DNA of 64,000 nt from positions 88,186-152,185 of the forward strand of contig NZ_KE384398.1 in NCBI RefSeq assembly GCF_000425585.1. The letters are read 5' to 3'. Of this stretch, positions 26,446 to 37,068 are shown one piece after another; within the stretch, counting starts at the first letter, position 1, and every line of letters begins with the position of its first letter. The DNA comes from Terrimonas ferruginea DSM 30193. GTDB taxonomy: Bacteria; Bacteroidota; Bacteroidia; Chitinophagales; Chitinophagaceae. Made by a program: the position numbers and the translations under genes. The notes beneath the pieces were generated by a model that saw only the letters and a program-made list of their open reading frames with translations, did no database searches and was not told where the DNA came from.

Positions 26446-27042
26446 ATGAGCAACAGCAACTACTACGAAATATTAGGATTACCCAAGCATACAACGGATG
26501 CCGAGATCAAAAAGGCATACCGTAAGCTCTCGCTCAAATTTCACCCCGATAAAAATCCCGGCGATACGTACTTCGAAGACTGGTCGAAGAAGATCAATGA
26601 AGCCTTTGCCATCCTGGGAAATCCTGCGAGCCGTGCGGCTTATGACCAGCAGTTTGAAACACATTCGTTCAAGGATCAATTCTATCCGCGTCCCGGACAA
26701 TATGCCTCTGCCGCTACCGCAACGGAAACAGCCGAGGAAAAAGCACCTCCTCCCAAACCGCAGCCTTCGGCTGCCGAGCAGTTGGTTCTGCGACAGGTGA
26801 AAGATATGGTGCCTGATTATCTGCGCCTGAAAGGAGAATACCTGCTGGCAAAAAAAGAATTTGAATTGGTGAAGAAGAAACAGGCACCGGCCATCTTCAC
26901 CAAACAGCAATTGCTCATCGGAAGTGGTATTGCTTTGCTGGCTGTTGCCGGACTTATTTATGCGTCGATTGCCGCTACTACCCGCGCGCCTAAAGTGATC
27001 ATGGAGCCATTGCCCACGCCGGAGTGGAAGAAGAAAGCGTGA
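26446..27042 (+). CDS. Membrane-anchored J-domain protein
   Basis: J-domain proteins stimulate Hsp70 (DnaK). Residues 5-66 form the J domain, with the essential HPD at 33-35 (KFHPDKNPG). A Pro/Ala-rich linker (about 90-115), a helical segment with many lysines and a C-terminal membrane helix ([20 protein letters not shown], about 163-182) follow. It lacks the Gly/Phe and zinc domains of DnaJ, so it is a type III co-chaperone held at the membrane. The stop codon is already part of the following 9-mer array. Confidence 0.9.
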   Translation: MSNSNYYEILGLPKHTTDAEIKKAYRKLSLKFHPDKNPGDTYFEDWSKKINEAFAILGNPASRAAYDQQFETHSFKDQFYPRPGQYASAATATETAEEKAPPPKPQPSAAEQLVLRQVKDMVPDYLRLKGEYLLAKKEFELVKKKQAPAIFTKQQLLIGSGIALLAVAGLIYASIAATTRAPKVIMEPLPTPEWKKKA

Positions 27043-27266
27043 ATGGTGAATGGTGAATGGTCAATGGTGAATGGTGAATCGTGAGTCGTCAATCGTGAAT
27101 AAATAGCCTTATAACTTATTACTTAATACTTATTACTTACGCCCGAAGTATCGGGCGGCCGTTTCACCTTACACCTTAGGCCGAAGCTTCGGCCCGAAGT
27201 ATCGGCGGCTTTTTCACCTTACGCCTTATACCTCACTTATTACTTAATACTTATTACTTACTACTC
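27041..27266 (+). repeat. Composite intergenic repeat region
   Basis: The 335-base gap between the J-domain gene and ftsZ starts with a 9-mer array (27041-27100), then TTACTTAATACTTA-type arrays (27107-27140 and 27236-27262). Between these lie two CACCTTA-type word runs with palindromic cores: GCCCGAAGTATCGGGC at 27141-27156 and GGCCGAAGCTTCGGCC at 27179-27194. It repeats the composition of 21199-21370. Confidence 0.85.
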
Positions 27267-27300
27267 AAAAAAAATACCCCCCGATGAAAACACCGGGGGG
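27267..27300 (-). terminator. Terminator downstream of ftsZ
   Basis: Read on the minus strand, a CCCCCCG/CGGGGGG stem is followed, after TA, by eight T. It is the second hairpin after the ftsZ stop and probably ends the dcw transcript. Confidence 0.75.
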
Positions 27301-27343
27301 AACAACTAAAAACACGTTTCCAAGAATAGTTCATTGGAACAGA

Positions 27344-27371
27344 AACAGCCCGGCAGTCATGCCAGGCTGTT
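27344..27371. terminator. Hairpin between ftsZ and the J-domain gene
   Basis: AACAGCC and GGCTGTT pair with an inner GGCA/TGCC stem. On the plus strand it is followed by CTTTTATTA, so it could end transcripts from the J-domain side; on the minus strand it lies seven bases after the ftsZ stop. Confidence 0.6.
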
Positions 27372-27377
27372 CTTTTA

Positions 27378-29318
27378 TTAGTCGGGTTTTTTACCGTCTA
27401 AGAAAGTATTGATTGTGCTGATATTGCCCTGATTCTTTCCGTCAGAGGACACTTCGTAATTGCTATAGAAATTTTCGATATGAGAATTACTGTTGTATAA
27501 TTCCATGTTGCGGCGGATGTATGCCGGCACAGTTTCAAACTCATTATTCGGGTCGTTTGCGTTTACGTTGAACGACAGATTACGCAATTTCTGTAACCGT
27601 TCAAATGCCCTACGTTTTTGATCCTCCGCTTCGTCCTGCATCGCAGGTTCCTCAACAGAAGACGGCAAAGGTTGCTGAGTCTGGTCGGCCAACGGCTCAT
27701 CCGCCGCCGGAATGTCATCCCGCACGACCAGGTGCATGTGGAGATCAGGTAAAATTTCCTCTCTCGGGGTAGTAGCACTGGCTTGCGGAACCGGTTCTTC
27801 GGCAGAAGGTATTGAGGTTGATACCTCTGGTTTTGTTTCCGCGTAAATATTGGACGGTCTGGCCAGGTAGCCCCCGGAAGCTGCAGGCGACGGGGCACTA
27901 CTATCTTTAATACTGTTTTGTTGAGTCTCTTCGTTTCGAGAGGTAACGGATTCAGTTTTCGTGGACGAATTTATACCAATATCATTTCCTGTGTAAAACA
28001 TCTTATCAACAGTAGAATTACCAACTATCTGATTCGTAATTTTACCTGGTGTTTCTTCTATTTTTTCTTTGATTTCATGCCCGGAAAACAGATCAAAATG
28101 CATAACCGGTTCTTCTTCACGAACATATTCTTCCGTACTGAAATCCTGCACTGATGGCATCGGCACCTCAGGTGCTTCATCCACCAGTTGAGGGGCCAGC
28201 GGATCAGCCTGCGTTACCGGTTCGGTTTTTACTTCTGCCTTCTTCGGAGTTTCCCCGAGTACCATTACGATCTTTTCTTCCTTCGGTTCTTCCTTGCGTA
28301 GCACCGGTTTTACAAACGGATCTTTGTGCTGAAAGCCTGTTGCGATCAAGGTAATACCTACCTGGTCGCCCAGGGTATTGTCATAACCAAGACCAAGGAT
28401 CACATCCGTATTCTCGCCAGCCTGGCTCAGCAGATGGCTTTGAATGATCTCTACTTCGTCCATCGTAAATTCATGTTCACCTTCGGCAGAGTTGATGTTG
28501 ATGAGAATCCATTTCGCTCCGCGGATATCATTATCATTCAGCAATGGCGAGTTCAATGCTTCTTCAATCGCATTCTGTGCACGGTTTTCTCCGGATGCCT
28601 GTGCATTACCCAGAATCGCCACACCACCATTCCGCATTACAGTGCATACGTCCGCAAAGTCGACGTTGATCTGACCGGTGCTGTTGATTACATCGGTGAT
28701 ACATTTTGCCGCAGTCGCCAGTACATTGTCGGCCTTATCAAAGGCTTCACGCATTTTGAGGTTGCCGAATTGATGACGCAGTTTATCATTGCTGATCACG
28801 AGCAGCGTGTCCACATAGGATTTCAGCATCTTGATACCTTCCTCCGCCTGCAATTGACGCTTGCGTCCTTCATAGGCAAAAGGAGTAGTAACAATACCTA
28901 CGGTCAGGATGCCCAGGTCTTTGCAGATCTTCGCAATGATGGGTGCGCCACCCGTTCCCGTACCACCACCCATACCGGCAGTGATGAAAGCCATCTTGGT
29001 ATTTACTTCCAGTATACGTTTTATTTCTTCGAGCGACTCTTCCGTTGCCTGACGGCCAATCTCGGGATTAGCGCCGGCACCAAGTCCTTGTGTCAGATGT
29101 GGTCCGAGTTGTACACGATTAGGGATTTCGCTATTGGCAAGCGCCTGCGCATCGGTGTTGCAAACAATAAAGTTTACACCCTCGATCTGCTGGCTGAACA
29201 TATGATTAACTGCATTGCTTCCTCCACCGCCTACACCAATCACTTTGAGTATGGATGATTTTTCTTTAGGCAAATCAAAATGTATCATAACGTTTGAATT
29301 TAAAACTTCATTATCCAT
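27378..29318 (-). CDS. ftsZ: Cell division GTPase FtsZ with a very long C-terminal tail
   Basis: FtsZ polymerises into the Z ring that organises the septum. The tubulin-like domain covers about residues 15-335, with [13 protein letters not shown], the GTP signature GGGTGTG at 117-123 and the T7 loop NVDFADV. The tail of about 310 residues, rich in Glu, Pro, Ser and Thr, is several times longer than in E. coli (about 65) and looks disordered. A basic [14 protein letters not shown] segment and a terminal DGKKPD follow. It is the last gene of the dcw cluster, 46 bases after ftsA. Confidence 0.97.
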   Translation of the reverse strand: MDNEVLNSNVMIHFDLPKEKSSILKVIGVGGGGSNAVNHMFSQQIEGVNFIVCNTDAQALANSEIPNRVQLGPHLTQGLGAGANPEIGRQATEESLEEIKRILEVNTKMAFITAGMGGGTGTGGAPIIAKICKDLGILTVGIVTTPFAYEGRKRQLQAEEGIKMLKSYVDTLLVISNDKLRHQFGNLKMREAFDKADNVLATAAKCITDVINSTGQINVDFADVCTVMRNGGVAILGNAQASGENRAQNAIEEALNSPLLNDNDIRGAKWILININSAEGEHEFTMDEVEIIQSHLLSQAGENTDVILGLGYDNTLGDQVGITLIATGFQHKDPFVKPVLRKEEPKEEKIVMVLGETPKKAEVKTEPVTQADPLAPQLVDEAPEVPMPSVQDFSTEEYVREEEPVMHFDLFSGHEIKEKIEETPGKITNQIVGNSTVDKMFYTGNDIGINSSTKTESVTSRNEETQQNSIKDSSAPSPAASGGYLARPSNIYAETKPEVSTSIPSAEEPVPQASATTPREEILPDLHMHLVVRDDIPAADEPLADQTQQPLPSSVEEPAMQDEAEDQKRRAFERLQKLRNLSFNVNANDPNNEFETVPAYIRRNMELYNSNSHIENFYSNYEVSSDGKNQGNISTINTFLDGKKPD

Positions 29319-29364
29319 AGATCCTGAAGTAGTTTTATTGATAGGTTAGTAAGTTTCTTTACTG

Positions 29365-30741
29365 TTACAGGTGCTGATCTTCTTCTTCTTTGAACAGGTC
29401 GATGATCCGGTCTTTGAACTTACCCCAGAAACCTGTCAGGTTTTTGCGTTTCTTCATTTCCCCCTCGCCGATTTGTTCTTCGAATTCTTCTTCCATCGGC
29501 ATCATCTCTGTTTGCTGACGCAATGTTTCCGGTACATCTACTTTACGGAAATCTTTTTCAAATTCTTTCCGGTTGTGCTCGTAGTCATCATACCCTTTCA
29601 GGATAAGACCGATACAGGTGGAGTAAGTAGGCTTCGCCAGTTCTTCGATATGTCCGGCTGCCAGGTGTTCATTGGGAAATCCAATGCGCGCAGGCAAACC
29701 TGTGGTGTATTCTGTCAGCTGGATCAGGTGACGCAATTGCGAACCACCACCGGTGAGTACGATACCGCCGTTCAACTGACGGTTGTCCATGCCCACTTGT
29801 TTCAGATGATAGGTAACGAAATCGAGGATCTCACTCATACGTGCCTGGATGATGTTCGCCAGGTTCTTCACGCTGATTTCTTTGGCCGGCATACCACGCA
29901 ATCCGGGGATCGTGATGTAGGCATTCGCTTTGGCTTCATTAGCAAGCGCACTGCCAAACTGTGTTTTCATTTGCTCGGCCTGCGTTTTTAACACTCCCAA
30001 ACCTGTTTTGATATCGTTGGTGATGTTTTCACCAGCGAAAGGAATAACAGCCGTGTGACGCAATACGCCTTCGGCAAACACGGCGAGGTCGGTTGTACCG
30101 CCACCGATGTCCACGATAGCCACACCCGCTTCCAGGTCTTCCTGCGCCATTACAGCAGAGGAAGAAGCGAGCGGTTGCAACACCAGGTCTTTGGTATGCA
30201 GTCCGGATTTCTCCACGCTGCGGTTGATGTTGCGGATTGCATTTTTATCACCGGTGATGATATGGAAGTTCGCGCCCAGCTTTACACCGCCATAACCAAT
30301 CGGCTTCACGATGTTCTGGAAATTATCCACGGTGTATTCCTGCGGGATCACATCGATGATCTGATCACCGGCAGGGATATATGTTTTGTACTGATCGGAG
30401 ATCAGCTGATCAATTTCTTTTTGCGTGATTTCTTCATCGTTCGACTGGCGAACGAGGTCGCCGCGGGTCTGAAGGCTTTTGATATGATGACCTGCAATAC
30501 CAACATATACCTCGTTGATCTCGAGATTGGGGTTGGAAGCAAAGCAGTTGTCCAGCGCAGCGCGGATGGCTTTGATGGTCTCATCGATATTCAATACCTG
30601 ACCGTGCTTCACACCATTGGAATTGGATTTGCCAAATCCAAGGATGTCGAGCTTGCCGTACTCATTCTTCCGGCCGGCTATGACTGCGATCTTGGTGGTG
30701 CCAATATCGAGTCCGACAATAATGGGTTGTTCAGTACTCAT
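29365..30741 (-). CDS. ftsA: Cell division protein FtsA
   Basis: FtsA is an actin-like ATPase that ties FtsZ to the membrane and recruits later division proteins. Actin-fold motifs are visible: GLDIGTTKIAV at the N-terminus, VDIGGGTTDLAVF in the middle and GGIVLTGGGSQL towards the end. The extreme C-terminus (GFWGKFKDRIIDLFKEEE) fits the amphipathic membrane-targeting helix. At 458 residues it is somewhat longer than E. coli FtsA (420), mainly in the tail. Confidence 0.96.
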   Translation of the reverse strand: MSTEQPIIVGLDIGTTKIAVIAGRKNEYGKLDILGFGKSNSNGVKHGQVLNIDETIKAIRAALDNCFASNPNLEINEVYVGIAGHHIKSLQTRGDLVRQSNDEEITQKEIDQLISDQYKTYIPAGDQIIDVIPQEYTVDNFQNIVKPIGYGGVKLGANFHIITGDKNAIRNINRSVEKSGLHTKDLVLQPLASSSAVMAQEDLEAGVAIVDIGGGTTDLAVFAEGVLRHTAVIPFAGENITNDIKTGLGVLKTQAEQMKTQFGSALANEAKANAYITIPGLRGMPAKEISVKNLANIIQARMSEILDFVTYHLKQVGMDNRQLNGGIVLTGGGSQLRHLIQLTEYTTGLPARIGFPNEHLAAGHIEELAKPTYSTCIGLILKGYDDYEHNRKEFEKDFRKVDVPETLRQQTEMMPMEEEFEEQIGEGEMKKRKNLTGFWGKFKDRIIDLFKEEEDQHL

Positions 30742-30756
30742 GTTCTTATGTTGTTT

Positions 30757-31896
30757 TTAGTTGTTTGCTCTTCTTGGCGGCATTACTGCACGCGGTGTCC
30801 GCCTGTCTGCGGGATTGTTATTGTTGTTTGTTGTCCGTTGCGCGGGTCTGGCAGCCTGCCTTGGCGCTGCCGGTGCGGCATTGCTCCTGCTGTTGTCCGT
30901 CCGTGGCGTCGCAGCTGCGGGTGTTGCCGGTGTTCTTGCTACCGTATCCGCCACAGGCCGTTCTTCCGTTTCCCCCAATTCTGCCGAAGGCACCAATGGC
31001 CTTGTTGCCTGAACCGCCGGCATCACTTCCATCATGTCGTTCATCTGGCGCGACTGGCGAAGCAGGTCTTCCACATTTCTCCGCAATTGGATTGAATCCA
31101 CTTTCGATGGTGTACCTTTTACTCCCACCACCTGACCGGCAAATCCAACGTCCACGACAGGATAACGGTCCATTCCTGTTTTGCTTAGTACCTGCTGATA
31201 AAACACATAAAGCCGGCGAAATTTTTTCTCTATGTCTTTTCCATCTCCCAACCGCACAATATGATTACCTACCACCGGCGTCATTTCGTAGGTCCAGCAT
31301 CCCTCACCACATGTTACCAGGTCGATCTGCGATACCTGTGCACTCCAGAACGGATCGCTGTCAACGAATGATGCAATGCCGACCATTTCTTTGAGCACGG
31401 TACTGTCAGCTTTGGTGTACTTATTCTTCACCGGAAATCCGCTGAACACGGGCACGCGCGCCGTAATTTTATCGGACAAAGGCAATTGCTGACCTGCCGT
31501 ATCGATATAAAAAGATCTTCCACCGGTATTGAAAATGCGCGCTACCGGCACCCGCTCTGTTACATTTACATGCAATACATTTTTGCTGTCGAAATACAAT
31601 TCCGCGTTGCGTACCCAGTTATTGTCTTCCAGCAGTTGTTCCATCTTATGCAGATTGAACGACCCCATTTGTTGTCCCGTGATGGGACCGCGGGCTGCGG
31701 CTGTCAGCAGTTTCAAGATTTCCTGTTTATCAAGAAATAATTCCTGCTTGCTGCCTTCGACATTTATTTCATATCCCTTGCAGGCTTCTTTGTTCTGACG
31801 GCCCATTGCTGCGACGAGCAACGTGAGCATACCTCCTCCGATCACCAGCCACATGATGAGTAACAAAACTTTCCGTATGGATATTTTTCTGCTCAT
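30757..31896 (-). CDS. ftsQ: Cell division protein FtsQ
   Basis: FtsQ is a bitopic membrane protein that links early and late division proteins. It has a short basic N-terminus, one membrane helix (VLLLIMWLVIGGGMLTLLVA, residues 10-29), a POTRA-like region (about 40-115) and a beta domain (to about 275). The last 90 residues are an unusual Pro/Ala/Arg/Thr-rich tail, ending RTPRAVMPPRRANN, that I expect to be disordered in the periplasm. Its start overlaps the murC stop by 4 bases. The assignment rests on cluster position and domain layout. Confidence 0.88.
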   Translation of the reverse strand: MSRKISIRKVLLLIMWLVIGGGMLTLLVAAMGRQNKEACKGYEINVEGSKQELFLDKQEILKLLTAAARGPITGQQMGSFNLHKMEQLLEDNNWVRNAELYFDSKNVLHVNVTERVPVARIFNTGGRSFYIDTAGQQLPLSDKITARVPVFSGFPVKNKYTKADSTVLKEMVGIASFVDSDPFWSAQVSQIDLVTCGEGCWTYEMTPVVGNHIVRLGDGKDIEKKFRRLYVFYQQVLSKTGMDRYPVVDVGFAGQVVGVKGTPSKVDSIQLRRNVEDLLRQSRQMNDMMEVMPAVQATRPLVPSAELGETEERPVADTVARTPATPAAATPRTDNSRSNAAPAAPRQAARPAQRTTNNNNNPADRRTPRAVMPPRRANN

Positions 31897-33332
31897 GCCA
31901 ATGCTTCCCTGAACGGTTTCACGAGTGTATCGATATCGCCGGCGCCGGCCGTGATCAACAACTCTCCGAACTCACCGTTCATCGAAGGTTTATAGGTATC
32001 CTGCAACCAGGACATTATTTTATCTTTTTCAATGATCGAAACTTTTGCGTGCTGCATCTTTTCTGCAATGATCTCACTTATTACCCCTTCCAACGGCAAC
32101 TCTCTCGCAGGATAGATCGGTAATAATATTACCTGGTCGGCCAGGTCCAGCACTTCGGCAAATCCCTCCACAAAGTCGCGCGTGCGGGTAAAGAGATGCG
32201 GCTGAAAGATGACGGTGCATCGGCGTCCCGGAAACAAGGCACGCGCGCCGTTTATCAGCGGACGCAATTCTTCCGGATGATGCGCATAGTCATCTATGTA
32301 AACCAGCTTATCATTCTTCACCTGGTACTCAAACCGGCGGCGTACTCCCCTGAATGAGGCCACCGCTTTGCGGATCAGTTCTGCATCGATTCCCAATGAA
32401 TCGGCTACCGCGATGGCGGCTACCATGTTCTCCACGTTATGCATACCGCCCATGTTGAGGCGAACACTTTCAATTCGTTTATCCGTCAGCACTACATCGA
32501 AATCATAACTGCCCTGGTCCATGCGGATGTTGGCAGCGTATGCATCGGCCTGATCGTTCTGCAAACTGTATGCTAACAATCTGTCGGCCTTCAACTCGCG
32601 GCCTCTGTGCAGGCCATGTTGCTTCACGAGCAGACCGCCGGGTTTGATGCAACCGGCGAAATCGATGAACGCCTGTTCCACTGCATCACCGCTGCCGTAG
32701 ATATCGAGATGATCCGCATCCATGGCAGTAACTACGGCTATATCGGGACTTAATTTCAAAAAACTTCTGTCGTATTCATCTGCTTCGATCACACATACAT
32801 TACGCGGATCGCTCCAGAAATTGGTGCCGTAATTAGCGGCGATGCCACCAAGAAAAGCATTGCAACCATAACCGGTATCGCGCAGCAGGTGAGCTACCAT
32901 GGTGGTGATGGTTGTTTTGCCATGCGTACCTGCGATACAGATATTAAAAGAACCCGCGGAAATGATCTGCAATACGTCACTTCTTTTTACCACCATCATT
33001 CCGTGCTCGCGGCAATAGGCCAATTCTTTATTGCCTGCGGGAATGGCCGGCGTATACACCACCAGGTCCGGTGAAGAAGGAACGGTTGTTACTTCTTCCG
33101 TATAATGTACCGGAATTCCCTCTGCCTCGAGTGCCTGGGTCAATACCGTCGATGTGCGATCATAACCACTCACGATTACACCACGCGCATGAAAATAGCG
33201 TGCTACTGCACTCATGCCGATTCCTCCAATGCCAATGAAATACACTTCGCGGATCGAGTCCAGCGACAGCGTGCCTCCATGACCACCGGCCACGGGTTGA
33301 GGAAATCGTTGTATGGTGATATTGCTTTTCAC
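31893..33332 (-). CDS. murC: UDP-N-acetylmuramate--L-alanine ligase
   Basis: MurC adds the first residue, L-alanine, to UDP-MurNAc. Motifs include IGIGGIGMSAVA near residue 33, the ATP-binding GTHGKTT at 135-141 and the DEYDRSF segment, in a 479-residue protein of normal length. The start is GTG at 33332, one base after the murG stop, so translation is probably coupled. The C-terminal domain carries DDYAHHPEE. Confidence 0.96.
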   Translation of the reverse strand: MKSNITIQRFPQPVAGGHGGTLSLDSIREVYFIGIGGIGMSAVARYFHARGVIVSGYDRTSTVLTQALEAEGIPVHYTEEVTTVPSSPDLVVYTPAIPAGNKELAYCREHGMMVVKRSDVLQIISAGSFNICIAGTHGKTTITTMVAHLLRDTGYGCNAFLGGIAANYGTNFWSDPRNVCVIEADEYDRSFLKLSPDIAVVTAMDADHLDIYGSGDAVEQAFIDFAGCIKPGGLLVKQHGLHRGRELKADRLLAYSLQNDQADAYAANIRMDQGSYDFDVVLTDKRIESVRLNMGGMHNVENMVAAIAVADSLGIDAELIRKAVASFRGVRRRFEYQVKNDKLVYIDDYAHHPEELRPLINGARALFPGRRCTVIFQPHLFTRTRDFVEGFAEVLDLADQVILLPIYPARELPLEGVISEIIAEKMQHAKVSIIEKDKIMSWLQDTYKPSMNGEFGELLITAGAGDIDTLVKPFREALA

Positions 33333-33333
33333 T

Positions 33334-34431
33334 TTATTTATTGCTTATCCGTTGCAGTATTTCCAAAGCAATTACCTCATCGGCATTGTGCACTGCCAGC
33401 GAACGGATATGGTCGCTCATTTCCTTTTGTTTTTCTTCATCGATTGCCAGGGCCGTTACCACAGGCAGCAACTGTTCTTTTACTTCACTGTCCGGGATCA
33501 TGATGGCAGCCTTTTGATTGACCAGTTGCCGGGCATTCACGGTCTGGTGATCTTCAGCTGCGTATGGATACGGGACAAATACCACCGGTTTTCCTGCCAC
33601 ACATACTTCTGCTACGGTCATCGCTCCCGCTCGGGCAACAATGATATCGGCAGCGGCATAAGCATATTCCATTTTAGTAATGAAATCGGATGCCCATACC
33701 CCTGTTTTATTTTTTACGCGCTCAATGGCTGTAGCGGCATAAGGTTTTCCCGTTTGCCAGATCACCTGCAATCCTGCAGCGATCAATTCATCCAGATCTG
33801 CATTTACGGCTTCATTTAGCGAACGCGCACCGAGACTTCCACCAACCACGAGCAATGTTTTTTGTCCGGGCTTCAGCGAAAAAAAATTCAATCCTTCTTC
33901 CTGTGTTACCTCTGAGGCGGCGATCGTTGCACGTACCGGATTACCGGTTACCTGCGTACGATCGGCCGGGAAAAATTTTCCCATGCCCGGCGTACCGGTG
34001 AATATGCGGGTAGCTTTTTTCCCCAGCATAATATTCGACTTACCAGCAAATGAATTCGATTCATGAATGAAAGTGAGGATGCCTTTGGATTGCGCATAGC
34101 GCAATACCGGAAAGCTGGAATAACCTCCCACACCTATCACCGCATCCGGTTTGAAGCCACCAATGATTTTTCTGACCTGGAAAAAACTTTTGATCAGCTT
34201 GAATGGCAAACCAAGATTTTTTAACAAAGAACTTCTGTTGTACCCCGCGATATCCAATCCTTCGATCCGGTAACCCGCCTGGGGTACTTTTTCCATTTCC
34301 ATTTTTCCCTTTGCACCGATGAACAGGAATTCGGTTGCCGGCTCTATTTTCTTAATGGCATTGGCAATGGCGACAGCGGGAAAAATATGTCCGCCCGTTC
34401 CTCCTCCTGCTATGATGATGCGTTTGCTCAA
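33334..34431 (-). CDS. murG: Lipid II synthase MurG
   Basis: MurG transfers GlcNAc from UDP-GlcNAc to lipid I on the inner face of the membrane. The GGGTGGHIFPA motif at residues 9-19, GVGGYSSFP near 101 and VARAGAMTVAEVC near 265 are the expected family landmarks. Length 365 is standard. It lies 11 bases after ftsW. Confidence 0.96.
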   Translation of the reverse strand: MSKRIIIAGGGTGGHIFPAVAIANAIKKIEPATEFLFIGAKGKMEMEKVPQAGYRIEGLDIAGYNRSSLLKNLGLPFKLIKSFFQVRKIIGGFKPDAVIGVGGYSSFPVLRYAQSKGILTFIHESNSFAGKSNIMLGKKATRIFTGTPGMGKFFPADRTQVTGNPVRATIAASEVTQEEGLNFFSLKPGQKTLLVVGGSLGARSLNEAVNADLDELIAAGLQVIWQTGKPYAATAIERVKNKTGVWASDFITKMEYAYAAADIIVARAGAMTVAEVCVAGKPVVFVPYPYAAEDHQTVNARQLVNQKAAIMIPDSEVKEQLLPVVTALAIDEEKQKEMSDHIRSLAVHNADEVIALEILQRISNK

Positions 34432-34442
34432 TTGTTTTGTTT

Positions 34443-35720
34443 TTATGCTTCCGCCGTTTCTGCCAATGGTTTATTTCCTTCCGACTGCTCCACGTTTCTC
34501 GATACGCTCAGGATGATGCCGATCGACAAACAGGTAAACAGGAAACTCGATCCACCCATACTCACCAGCGGCAACGTCACACCCGTTACCGGAAAAAGAT
34601 TGACCGTTACAGCCATGTTGGCAATCGCCTGTATGGCCAGCGTAAAGCTCAGCCCCAATGCCAGGAACGCGCCGAAAGCGAAGGGGCATTTTTTAAAAAT
34701 GCGTATACACCTGAACAGAAATACCAGGTATACGAATATGATAAAGGCTCCTCCGATCAAGCCGTACTCTTCAATAATGATGGCAAAGATGAAATCGTTG
34801 TAGGCCTGCGGCAGGTAGTCACGTGTTGTGCTGTTGCCCGGACCTACGCCCATCAGACCGCCTTTTGCGATAGCGATCTTGGCCTGGTTCACCTGGTACA
34901 TTTCATCGTTGTCGGCATCTTTACCCCCGTACATAAAATTCTCTACGCGGCCGACCCATGTGTTCACCCTTGCGAGCAAACTGCCGGAGGTCTTTCCGCT
35001 CACCACCGGTTCATCACCACCCGAGCTATGCCTGATCATGGCCGCCGAGATCAATAAGACCAGCGGGATGCAGGCAATTCCGATGACCAGCAGGATGTGT
35101 TTGCCATTGGCTCTTCCGATAAACAGCAGCATCAGGCAACTTGCGCCCAGCAACAAAGCGGTAGACAGGTTGGCCGGTGCGATGAGCATACAAGTAATGG
35201 CCACGGGGATCATTACCGGAATAAATCCTTTCTTAAAATCTTTGATCACCTGTTGTTTCCGGCTGAGCAAACGCGCGAGATACATAAACAAGGCGAGTTT
35301 GGCCAGGTCGGAGGTCTGCATGGTCATGTTGATGATCGGCAGACGGATCCAACGGCTTCCTTCGTTCATCCGCACACCGAAGAACAAGGTGTAGAAGAGC
35401 AAAGGAATGGTCAGCAGGAAAAGTATTTTGGCCACTTTTGAATAGATCGTATAGTTGACGCGGTGAGCGAAATAGATCACCATGATCCCGATCATGATAA
35501 AAGCTACCTGTTTGAACAGGTATACTTCCGTGTTGCCCTTGTAATTTTTATAAGCAAGCGAACCGGTGGCACTGTACACGGCTAATAATGACACGAGGGT
35601 CAGCAGGACCACGAGCGCCCAGATGACCTTGTCACCACGTGTGTGTTTTTGCAGGCCCGATCCCCACTTGCGTGGTTCGGGTGCCGGTGTTTGTGCTATT
35701 TCAGCGGTTACGTCCATCAA
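34443..35720 (-). CDS. ftsW: Septal SEDS glycosyltransferase FtsW
   Basis: FtsW polymerises lipid II at the septum together with FtsI. The 425-residue protein has about ten transmembrane helices and SEDS motifs such as GSRWIRLP, the loop GVGPGNSTTRDYLPQAYNDFIFAIIIEE, and a C-terminal LPLVSMGGSSF. The cytoplasmic N-terminus is about 30 residues. Its position between murD and murG and the presence of a partner FtsI favour FtsW over RodA. Confidence 0.94.
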   Translation of the reverse strand: MMDVTAEIAQTPAPEPRKWGSGLQKHTRGDKVIWALVVLLTLVSLLAVYSATGSLAYKNYKGNTEVYLFKQVAFIMIGIMVIYFAHRVNYTIYSKVAKILFLLTIPLLFYTLFFGVRMNEGSRWIRLPIINMTMQTSDLAKLALFMYLARLLSRKQQVIKDFKKGFIPVMIPVAITCMLIAPANLSTALLLGASCLMLLFIGRANGKHILLVIGIACIPLVLLISAAMIRHSSGGDEPVVSGKTSGSLLARVNTWVGRVENFMYGGKDADNDEMYQVNQAKIAIAKGGLMGVGPGNSTTRDYLPQAYNDFIFAIIIEEYGLIGGAFIIFVYLVFLFRCIRIFKKCPFAFGAFLALGLSFTLAIQAIANMAVTVNLFPVTGVTLPLVSMGGSSFLFTCLSIGIILSVSRNVEQSEGNKPLAETAEA

Positions 35721-35730
35721 TTGTTTTATC

Positions 35731-37068
35731 TCAGAGGTCTTTTACAGCCTGCTTGAACTGGTTGCCTCTGTCTTCGTAGTTTTTAAAAAGGTCGAAGCTG
35801 GCACAAGCGGGGCTCAGCAGGACCGTGTTTCCTTTTTCTGCAAAATGAAAAGCGGCCTGTACTGCATCGGCTGCGGTAGCGGCATCCGCCATCGGTATGT
35901 TCAATGAAGCAAATGCCTCATGAATTTTCAGGTTGTCGGTACCGAGGCAAACGATCGCTTTCACTTTTTCCTGTACCAGTTCGGCGATGAGTGAATAATC
36001 ATTGCCTTTATCTACGCCACCCAGGATGAGCACGGTGGGTTTTGTCATGCTTTCCAAAGCATACCAGGTTGAGTTCACATTGGTAGCCTTGCTATCATTG
36101 ATAAACTCCACTCCGCGGATCGTGGCCACGAACTCCATGCGGTGTTCGAGGTTCTGGAAGGTTTGCACCGCCTCCCTGATCTTTTCTTTCCGGATGTCCA
36201 TCGTGGCTCCGGCCACACATGCTGCCATGGTATTGTATTGGTTGTGTTTCCCTTTCAGGGTAAAATCATAAACACTCATTGCGGTAAAATCCTCGCCTGT
36301 CCGTACATACATGTCTCCGTCTTTGATAAATGCGCCGTTAGTTTCTTTTCTCATACTGATGAGTATATGGTTAGAGTGAATATTGACCTTGTTTATATAT
36401 TGCATCGTTACTTCGTCATCGGCATTGTAAATGAATGCGTCTCCTGGTTGCTGATTCATGGCAATGCGAAACTTGCTTCGGATATAATTTTCAAATTTGT
36501 AATCGTAACGGTCGAGATGGTCTTCTGTGATGTTGGTGAGGATGGCTACATCGGGCCGGAAGCTTTCGATGTCATCCAATTGAAAGCTGCTCACTTCCAC
36601 CACATAAACCGGTTTGGGATCGACGGCCACCTGGCGGGCAAAGGAGAAACCGATATTGCCTACGAGTGCCGCATCTATTCCTCCTGTGGTCAGGATAAAA
36701 TGGGTGAGCGCTGTGGTAGTGGTCTTTCCGTTACTGCCCGTGATGGCTACGATGCGGCTGTCACCTTTGTAGCGGTAGGCCAGTTCGATTTCGCTGATCA
36801 CCGGGATGTTGCTGCTGCGGATCTTTTTGATCAGCGGCGCTTTGTCCGGTATACCGGGGCTTTTCACCACGAGGTCGGCATTGAGAACCGTTTCTTCGGT
36901 GTGCCCGCCTTCCTCCCAACCGATACCGGCCGCTGCCAGTTCGTTACGATAAATTTCCTTCAAAGAGCCTCCATCCGACACCCACACGTCATACCCTTGC
37001 TTGCTGCCGAGCAGGGCCGCGCCCACGCCACTTTCGCTGCCACCGAGTATGACTAATCTTTTCTTCAT
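35731..37068 (-). CDS. murD: UDP-MurNAc-L-alanine--D-glutamate ligase
   Basis: MurD adds D-glutamate to UDP-MurNAc-L-Ala. The ATP-binding GSNGKTT is at 111-117, NITEDHLDRY is in the central domain and NDSKATN in the C-terminal one. Length 445 is standard. A 183-base gap (37069-37251) separates it from mraY upstream, the largest in the cluster; that gap holds no convincing gene or promoter. Confidence 0.96.
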   Translation of the reverse strand: MKKRLVILGGSESGVGAALLGSKQGYDVWVSDGGSLKEIYRNELAAAGIGWEEGGHTEETVLNADLVVKSPGIPDKAPLIKKIRSSNIPVISEIELAYRYKGDSRIVAITGSNGKTTTTALTHFILTTGGIDAALVGNIGFSFARQVAVDPKPVYVVEVSSFQLDDIESFRPDVAILTNITEDHLDRYDYKFENYIRSKFRIAMNQQPGDAFIYNADDEVTMQYINKVNIHSNHILISMRKETNGAFIKDGDMYVRTGEDFTAMSVYDFTLKGKHNQYNTMAACVAGATMDIRKEKIREAVQTFQNLEHRMEFVATIRGVEFINDSKATNVNSTWYALESMTKPTVLILGGVDKGNDYSLIAELVQEKVKAIVCLGTDNLKIHEAFASLNIPMADAATAADAVQAAFHFAEKGNTVLLSPACASFDLFKNYEDRGNQFKQAVKDL

